Origin: Leptolinea sp964420995
GTDB lineage: Bacteria; Chloroflexota; Anaerolineae; Anaerolineales; Anaerolineaceae
Assembly: GCA_964420995.1 (NCBI GenBank)
Contig: CAYQUX010000012.1
Span: 1 to 64,000 of the forward strand
DNA: 64,000 nucleotides
Reading direction: 5' to 3'
Positions 58,844 to 64,000 of this stretch are shown piece by piece. The notes below the pieces were generated by a model that made no database searches, was not told the origin of the DNA, and worked only from the letters and a program-made list of their open reading frames with translations. Position 1 is the first letter of the stretch, and the number at the start of each line of letters is the position of its first letter. The translations under genes were made by a program, and so were the position numbers.

Positions 58844-61273
58844 TTACCGCATTTCAATCGCTCTGCTCACCGCTTTATAGGCGTTTACTACCCCGTAACC
58901 GGCATCATTTCCCGGGATAACGGCTTCATCCGAACAACCGGGAAAAACACCCGTATACCGGTCGGCTGTTTCATTTAGTATCTGCCTGGTTTTATCAATA
59001 TCTCCTATCAATGAAGGATTAGCCGACCACATCAACGCTACTACACCGACTACCTGTGGTCCTGCCATTGATGTGCCGCTGTTCGACTCATATGTGCTTC
59101 CGGGATAGGATGAGTATACATCAACCCCGGGCGCGACAATATCAGGCTTGCTCCGACCGCTTCCATCCACAGCAACCGGGCCAAGGCTGCTGAACCCGGC
59201 CAGGTTTCCATTTTTGTCTATGGCGCCCACCGTGTAAACATCTTCATAAATGGCCAGCGGATCCTGCACTGTTGAACAACCGCCCATACCTGAATTACCG
59301 GCGGAAGCAACCACAAATACGCCAGCCGTGCGAAGGGCTTTAACTGCCGGCAGATAAACCTCTGCATCACACCCTTCGACCTGCGGGCAGCCCCAGGAGT
59401 TATTTAGGACATGCGCTCCTTTTTCCGGCTTTCCATCCATAAAAGGATCCCCGTTCTGTGGAAAGGGTGCCAGCATGAATTGCATGCAATCCAGATAATA
59501 ACCCGGGTTGCCCAGGTTGCGGGCCAGATTCACGCAACCGATCCACTGCGCTTTAGGAGCGATACCCACATTTTTTCCCACAATGGAACCCAGAGTGTGC
59601 GTCCCATGGCCGCCGATATCCACCGGTTTTTCACTGCCGAACCATGGGTCAAACCAGTTGTATGCATCCGTTCCGTCTACCGCTCCCCGGTATTGTGAGG
59701 CAAACTCAGGATGGTCGCCCTGCGCGCCGCTGTCAGATTGACCTACAATAATCCCTTCACCGAGAATATGCAATTCGCTATGTACTCTGTTCGCACCAGT
59801 GTATTTGATATTCCAGTGATCATTTTGACCATCATCCTCAATTCCTCTACTGATCGGGATGTCATCTTTCAGTGGACGGAGGACAGGGCTATTCAATATT
59901 CGGTCAACATCGCTGCGGGAAGCAAGAGCAGCCCGCAGAATTGGATCAGCATCCAGTTCAATGGCGTTCACCAGGTAATACGTCTTGTAGGGTATTGCTT
60001 TTGAATCAAGCCATGCGCGTATATCCTTTTGGGTTTCTTCGGCATTTCTGGTGAGAGTGGCATACACATTCTTTCGCCGGTCATTGGCATTGGAAGTTTT
60101 ATCCACAGATGAAAGATCAGGCTGATCTTTCATAATGACAAAAACCTTTTCACCATAGGAGCCAGGTGTTCCTGCATAGAAATACAACGTGAACAGGCTA
60201 CCCCAGACAAGAACAAAAACCACCAAACTCCAACGTAAAGGAATCTGGCGATCATGCTTCATTGCACACCAGACAAATACCAGGAGTAAGACAAGTAAAG
60301 ACAGACCAAATGATACTCCGACAGATTTTACGGCATATTCAACCAGTTCGCCTGATCCACTGGCAGTAACCAGACTTAACTCATCTGGATCCACCATCAA
60401 CATTGGCCAAAGAAATGATAGACCCGCAAGTGCCCCTGCAGAAACCCTCCCGGGAACGTCAATCGTTCCATCTTGTTTGCTTACAAGATATGCGCAGGCA
60501 TAGCCTACAGGAAGCGCGCAAAAAGAGAGAATCCAGCCATTGCTATTGTGGTCAATCCCGGTAGCCAGGATGATCAGACCGAGGGTGATTATCCATCCCG
60601 TACCGCCAATTCCTTTCGGTCTTTTATCTTCAAAATCAGCCGCCTGTTTAGGGAAATTGGTTGCCGTCAGTATGCTTCCGGTGATCACACCAAGCTCAAT
60701 ACAGATCAGGACTGCCAGAATCGAATCAACCAGAGAACCCTGCGCTCCCCAGATGATCCAGGGTATTCCAGACAAGGCACCGCACTCAGCGGTAAATAAA
60801 ATTTTTCCCAAACTCTGATTAAAATCTTTGAACAAAACAGACAACATGGGGCGTTTGAAGATCAACAAACCCATAATGAAAATAAAAAGAACCGCAATTT
60901 GAATTACCGCCATCATTTGCCAATCGGTGATGTCAGGCAGTCTGGCGGGCGAAAGGAGAATGACCAGTATGGATAGGGTGCGTAAAGCCCTGATTCTGCC
61001 TTTGGCCACAGATTCTATGACAATTTTTTCGGCGATGATTAATGGAATGAAAAGAAGAAGCCCAAATCCCAGGGTGATCAGCCAGCGTATATTGGGTATT
61101 TTTATCGATCCTTCAAAAGCCATCTGAAAGATTGTCCAATTGGTCACCTGGGTAATCAATGAAACAAACAATATCCACAAGGACAGCAGTATGAGGGCTG
61201 CCGTTCCGGAACAGCCTTTTGAAGATTGATTTACTGATTGAATGCCAGAATCGTTAACTGGAAGAGAATCCAT
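58844..61273 (-). CDS. Polytopic membrane subtilisin-family protease (S8)
   Basis: 809 aa. The first ~370 residues contain about ten hydrophobic helices. Residues 390-490 resemble an I9-type inhibitor/propeptide (VFVIMKDQPDL, YYLVNAIELDADP, VDRILNSPVLRPL). The S8 domain (about 500-805) has catalytic D514 (QSDSGAQGDHPEF), H556 (GGHGTHTLGS), oxyanion Asn in LNNSWG and S735 (GTSMAGPQVVG). The protease is thus tethered to the cell surface by a multi-pass domain rather than secreted with a signal peptide. GAGGGAT precedes the ATG. Divergent from the lipase gene. Confidence 0.88.
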   Translation of the reverse strand: MDSLPVNDSGIQSVNQSSKGCSGTAALILLSLWILFVSLITQVTNWTIFQMAFEGSIKIPNIRWLITLGFGLLLFIPLIIAEKIVIESVAKGRIRALRTLSILVILLSPARLPDITDWQMMAVIQIAVLFIFIMGLLIFKRPMLSVLFKDFNQSLGKILFTAECGALSGIPWIIWGAQGSLVDSILAVLICIELGVITGSILTATNFPKQAADFEDKRPKGIGGTGWIITLGLIILATGIDHNSNGWILSFCALPVGYACAYLVSKQDGTIDVPGRVSAGALAGLSFLWPMLMVDPDELSLVTASGSGELVEYAVKSVGVSFGLSLLVLLLVFVWCAMKHDRQIPLRWSLVVFVLVWGSLFTLYFYAGTPGSYGEKVFVIMKDQPDLSSVDKTSNANDRRKNVYATLTRNAEETQKDIRAWLDSKAIPYKTYYLVNAIELDADPILRAALASRSDVDRILNSPVLRPLKDDIPISRGIEDDGQNDHWNIKYTGANRVHSELHILGEGIIVGQSDSGAQGDHPEFASQYRGAVDGTDAYNWFDPWFGSEKPVDIGGHGTHTLGSIVGKNVGIAPKAQWIGCVNLARNLGNPGYYLDCMQFMLAPFPQNGDPFMDGKPEKGAHVLNNSWGCPQVEGCDAEVYLPAVKALRTAGVFVVASAGNSGMGGCSTVQDPLAIYEDVYTVGAIDKNGNLAGFSSLGPVAVDGSGRSKPDIVAPGVDVYSSYPGSTYESNSGTSMAGPQVVGVVALMWSANPSLIGDIDKTRQILNETADRYTGVFPGCSDEAVIPGNDAGYGVVNAYKAVSRAIEMR

Positions 61274-61351
61274 GCGAAATCCCTCATAGAATGGATATAA
61301 TAGTCAGGGCATTATAGCGCATCTTAATCCTGCGGTTTCCGGGGAGGATTC

Positions 61352-62188
61352 TTGAACTGTTCTGATGGTTATACATCTATCGATGGGAATAATGTTTACT
61401 ACCAGCAATGGCAGCCGGAAAAAGCTCCGCTCGCCAGGGTTTTATTGGTGCATGGCGTGGGAGAACATTCCAGCCGGTACGCCCATGTTGGTGAATTCTT
61501 CACAAATGCCGGAATTTCATTGACCGGATTTGATTTGTTGGGGCACGGGAAAACCGATGGCCAGCGTGGTCACGCGGACTCGTATGATGTTTTTTGCCGG
61601 CAAATTGACCATTTCCTGCCCGATATGATATCCGCCCAACCGGCAGCCCCAGTCTTTCTGTACGGTCACAGCATGGGTGGGCTGATTGTTCTGTATTACT
61701 CACTGTTCAAGAAACCCGGGAATATCTGTGGCGTGATTTCGACCTCCCCCGGTCTTGAACCTGGTTATCCCATACCTGCCTGGAAAACCACCATGGGAAA
61801 CCTTTTGTATTCCCTCCTCCCCCGATTTTCCATGGACAATGGCCTGCCGCTGGACGGCATCTCTCACGACAAAACCGTGGTGTCTGACTACAAGGCAGAT
61901 AAATTGAATCACCCGCGCATTTCGGCCCGCATGGGGATGGATTTGATTCGCAACGGCAAATTGGTAAGCGCCAGATCGGCCGAATTTACTCTTCCACTAC
62001 TGCTTATGGTTGGAGGAGACGATCAGTTGGTTTCTCCGCAAGCCATTAAGGAATTTGGTGAAAATTCCGGAAAGAAGACAACCCTCAAAGTTTGGGGTGG
62101 CGGGTATCATGAATTGCACAACGAACCAAACAAAGCCGAGGTTTTGCAAACCATGGTCAACTGGATTAAAACCAATGTGGCGATGTAG
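61352..62188 (+). CDS. Monoacylglycerol-lipase-like alpha/beta hydrolase
   Basis: 278 aa from a TTG with GGGGAGG 5 nt upstream; a later ATG would remove the first conserved strand. Alpha/beta hydrolase of the serine aminopeptidase S33/MAGL group: ARVLLVHGVGEHSSRY (oxyanion region), DLLGHGKTDG, nucleophile S107 in GHSMGG, the Asp in VGGDDQLVSP and the His in GGYHELHNE. It probably hydrolyses monoacylglycerols or lysophospholipids. No signal peptide. Confidence 0.88.
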   Translation: MNCSDGYTSIDGNNVYYQQWQPEKAPLARVLLVHGVGEHSSRYAHVGEFFTNAGISLTGFDLLGHGKTDGQRGHADSYDVFCRQIDHFLPDMISAQPAAPVFLYGHSMGGLIVLYYSLFKKPGNICGVISTSPGLEPGYPIPAWKTTMGNLLYSLLPRFSMDNGLPLDGISHDKTVVSDYKADKLNHPRISARMGMDLIRNGKLVSARSAEFTLPLLLMVGGDDQLVSPQAIKEFGENSGKKTTLKVWGGGYHELHNEPNKAEVLQTMVNWIKTNVAM

Positions 62189-62315
62189 AATAAATTCAGG
62201 ACTTTTTTCACTTGCCACTGATTATTCAAAACCGTACAATCGGAAATGACGCGACGAATGAACCCCATATCATCTCATTTGTTGTTATGTACCTGTCTTA
62301 ATAGTGAGCAAATAT

Positions 62316-62351
62316 CCCCCATCTTCCAGTCAGTGGACTGAATGGTGGGGG
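62316..62351 (+). promoter_or_regulatory. Hairpin in the lipase-glyA interval
   Basis: CCCCCATC pairs with GGTGGGGG (one G-T), with an inner CAGTC/GACTG pair. An AT-rich stretch with a short T-run (62365-62369) follows, so it may end the lipase transcript or be part of the glyA leader. Confidence 0.5.
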
Positions 62352-62414
62352 AATTGTATTTAATTTTCCGATGATCCATTCTCTTGTTCGGTGAATAAAA
62401 AAATAGGAGAAAAT

Positions 62415-64000
62415 ATGAGTGATTTTTTGTTTCGCGGTACCCTGGCAGATCTTGATCCTGATGTGTATCAAATAACACAACTCGAATCAGAACGTCAAAT
62501 CCGCAAACTCATCCTGATCCCGAGTGAAAGCACGGCACCCCTGGCAGTACGGGAAACCCTGTCATCTTCCTTCCAGAATATCTACGCCGAGGGCTACCCG
62601 GATGAAGAAACACGCTGGATGACAGATAGGGGAATATTGGATTTTGAAGAACGCCTGGCGCACTTCCGGCGATTTTCAGATCCCCGCTACTATAAAGGCA
62701 CCGAATACGCGGATGCCGTAGAGGCATTGGCCCGCAGACGTTGCAGTGAATTGTTTGCCAATGAGCAGGTATCAGCCGATAATCTCTACGCCAATGTGCA
62801 GCCTTTATCCGGTGCGCCGGCCAATAACGCCGTTTACACCGCGTTGATCAACCCGGGCGATACCATACTGGGTATGAATCTGTTGCATGGCGGCCATCTT
62901 TCTCACGGGTCTTCCGCCAACCGATCTGGGAAACTCTACAAAGCGGTTCATTACACAATCGATCCACAAACAGAAAAAATCGATTACGCCGCACTGGCTG
63001 CCCTGGCTCAGGAGCATAAACCTAAGATCATTATTGCCGGTTTCAGTTCCTACCCCTGGGTTCCCGATTACGCGGAATTTCGCAAGATCGCAGACAGCGT
63101 TGGCGCCTACCTCCTGGCCGATATCTCGCATATTGCCGGAATTACAGCGACGGGTGTCATCCCCTCGCCCGTTGGCCACGCGCACATTATCACCTTTACC
63201 ACCCATAAAACCCTGTGCGGGCCACGCGGCGCCTGCATTTTAACCTCTGATCTTGCCCTGGCTAAAAAGATAGACCGCGCCATTTTCCCCGGTGAACAGG
63301 GAGGTCCACACGTCCATGTGATGGCGGCCCTTGCAGTCTCCTTTAAACTCGCCCGGTCCCCGGAATTTAAGACCCTTCAAACCCAGATCGTAAAAAATTG
63401 CAGCACCCTGACCGCCAGGCTTCAGGAACGCGGTTTCCACATTCCTTTTGGTGGAACAAACACACACCTGAGCAACATTGATTGTAAAACAATCGTCGGG
63501 CCGGATGGCACAACCCTTTCCGGGGATATGGCAGCCCGAATCCTCGACCTTGCCGGCCTGGTATGCAACCGCAACACCATCCCGGGCGACAAGTCAGCTT
63601 TCAATCCCACGGGGGTGCGTTTCGGTACACCCTGGATTACGCAGCGCGGACTAAAGGAAGCGGACATGATCAAAATCGCCGACATCATGGCAGATGTGAT
63701 CCAGGCCTGTGTCCCTTACTCGGTTGAAACCCGCCAGGGAATGCAATCTCGTGCCAAGATTGATTTTGACACCCTCGAATCAGCGAAAATGCGCGTGCGT
63801 GACCTGGCCGCATCTGCCGGTGCCGATATGAAAGTTGGCAAAACGGGTTATCCGCATTTCTATTATCTGGATGATCCTGCGCCAGCTTCAGATGGCTGGT
63901 CGGTGTTGGATCTGATCGGCGAGAAGGTCCGCCTCTTTGCTCATTACGTCTTCACCTGCGACCTTGACGCGATGAAGATTGGAGAGTCGCTACCCTGTCA
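62415..64000 (+). CDS. glyA: Serine hydroxymethyltransferase, long form, 3' end outside the window
   Basis: At least 528 aa and still open at the window edge. AGGAG lies 6-7 nt before the ATG. SHMT features: IPSESTAPLAVRE, YAEGYP, LYANVQPLSGAPANNAVY, LHGGHLSHGS, PLP lysine K265 in TTHKTLCGPRGA and RNTIPGD. Two departures from the ~420-aa standard: an extra ~25 residues between GYP and YYKGTEYAD, and a C-terminal continuation beyond residue ~470 (GKTGYPHFYYLDDP and on). The continuation could be a second domain, for example related to the glycine cleavage system, but too little is visible. It interconverts serine and glycine with tetrahydrofolate. Confidence 0.92.
   Translation, partial: MSDFLFRGTLADLDPDVYQITQLESERQIRKLILIPSESTAPLAVRETLSSSFQNIYAEGYPDEETRWMTDRGILDFEERLAHFRRFSDPRYYKGTEYADAVEALARRRCSELFANEQVSADNLYANVQPLSGAPANNAVYTALINPGDTILGMNLLHGGHLSHGSSANRSGKLYKAVHYTIDPQTEKIDYAALAALAQEHKPKIIIAGFSSYPWVPDYAEFRKIADSVGAYLLADISHIAGITATGVIPSPVGHAHIITFTTHKTLCGPRGACILTSDLALAKKIDRAIFPGEQGGPHVHVMAALAVSFKLARSPEFKTLQTQIVKNCSTLTARLQERGFHIPFGGTNTHLSNIDCKTIVGPDGTTLSGDMAARILDLAGLVCNRNTIPGDKSAFNPTGVRFGTPWITQRGLKEADMIKIADIMADVIQACVPYSVETRQGMQSRAKIDFDTLESAKMRVRDLAASAGADMKVGKTGYPHFYYLDDPAPASDGWSVLDLIGEKVRLFAHYVFTCDLDAMKIGESLPC

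Noticed and set aside
62230..62414. Possible THF or glycine riboswitch before glyA
   Set aside because: Only a single strong hairpin is visible. I do not see the conserved cores of known folate, glycine or SAM-family riboswitches.

Overview
The window reads as a chromosomal segment of a Chloroflexota bacterium, most likely class Anaerolineae. This is inferred from protein style and gene content: Thr/Pro-rich linkers after single membrane anchors, a Gld-type ABC exporter with DUF4340, a polyphosphate-type ROK glucokinase, SMC/ScpA, and an S18 with a zinc-ligand set. No rRNA is present, so the class is an inference. GC content is moderate, except for AT-rich toxin and immunity genes at the left edge.

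Layout. 1-4.3 kb is a decayed RHS polymorphic-toxin island on the minus strand: two C-terminal toxin tips, each followed by a small candidate immunity gene, plus displaced core fragments and short GC-rich insertions. It abuts a tRNA-Pro(CGG) whose 3' end is duplicated as a 23-bp direct repeat, which looks like an integration scar. 4.6-8.4 kb is a four-gene GldA/GldF/GldG/DUF4340 exporter operon. 8.5-15.9 kb carries the primary sigma factor, a very large TPR/disordered protein, ndk and ftsH. 15.9-17.2 kb is miaA-yraN on the minus strand. 17.4-24.8 kb is a probable operon: cinA-like, an amidohydrolase fused to a CYTH domain, glgA, glgC and malQ. 24.8-29.3 kb holds an EamA transporter, Mn-type sod, ferredoxin, a fumarase/aspartase-family lyase and ppgK. 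29.3-32.3 kb is a minus-strand operon: a baseplate-J-like membrane protein, ruvX and mltG, followed by ppgK.

32.5-40.9 kb has a lipoprotein and then a four-gene DNA-repair operon: a UvrD-like protein with a degenerate motif II, an intact UvrD-type helicase, a separate Fe-S PD-(D/E)XK nuclease, and RecJ. This looks like a split AddAB/AdnAB-type machine. 41.0-43.4 kb is rpsF-ssb-rpsR followed by a secreted parvulin. 43.5-49.0 kb is thrC-rnc-smc on the minus strand, and scpA diverges from it. 50-55.2 kb is a zinc-ribbon protein with mutS, converging on fmt and a PanE-like reductase. 55.2-61.3 kb holds DUF4870, a peptidase-S51-like protein with a CysS-like tail, an atypical CGGS glutaredoxin, an ECF sigma-degV-membrane protein operon and a polytopic membrane subtilase. 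61.3-64 kb has a monoacylglycerol-lipase-like hydrolase and an unusually long glyA that runs off the window.

Recurring regulation: several promoters are extended -10 types (TGnTATAAT). scpA, fmt and the glutaredoxin gene have a -10 box only 6-9 nt before the ATG with no Shine-Dalgarno sequence, so their transcripts are predicted to be leaderless or nearly so. Strong terminator hairpins separate most convergent or consecutive units. The least ordinary parts are the RHS island with its att scar and small insertions, the amidohydrolase-CYTH fusion, the split helicase-nuclease operon, the S51-CysS-tail fusion and the membrane subtilase.
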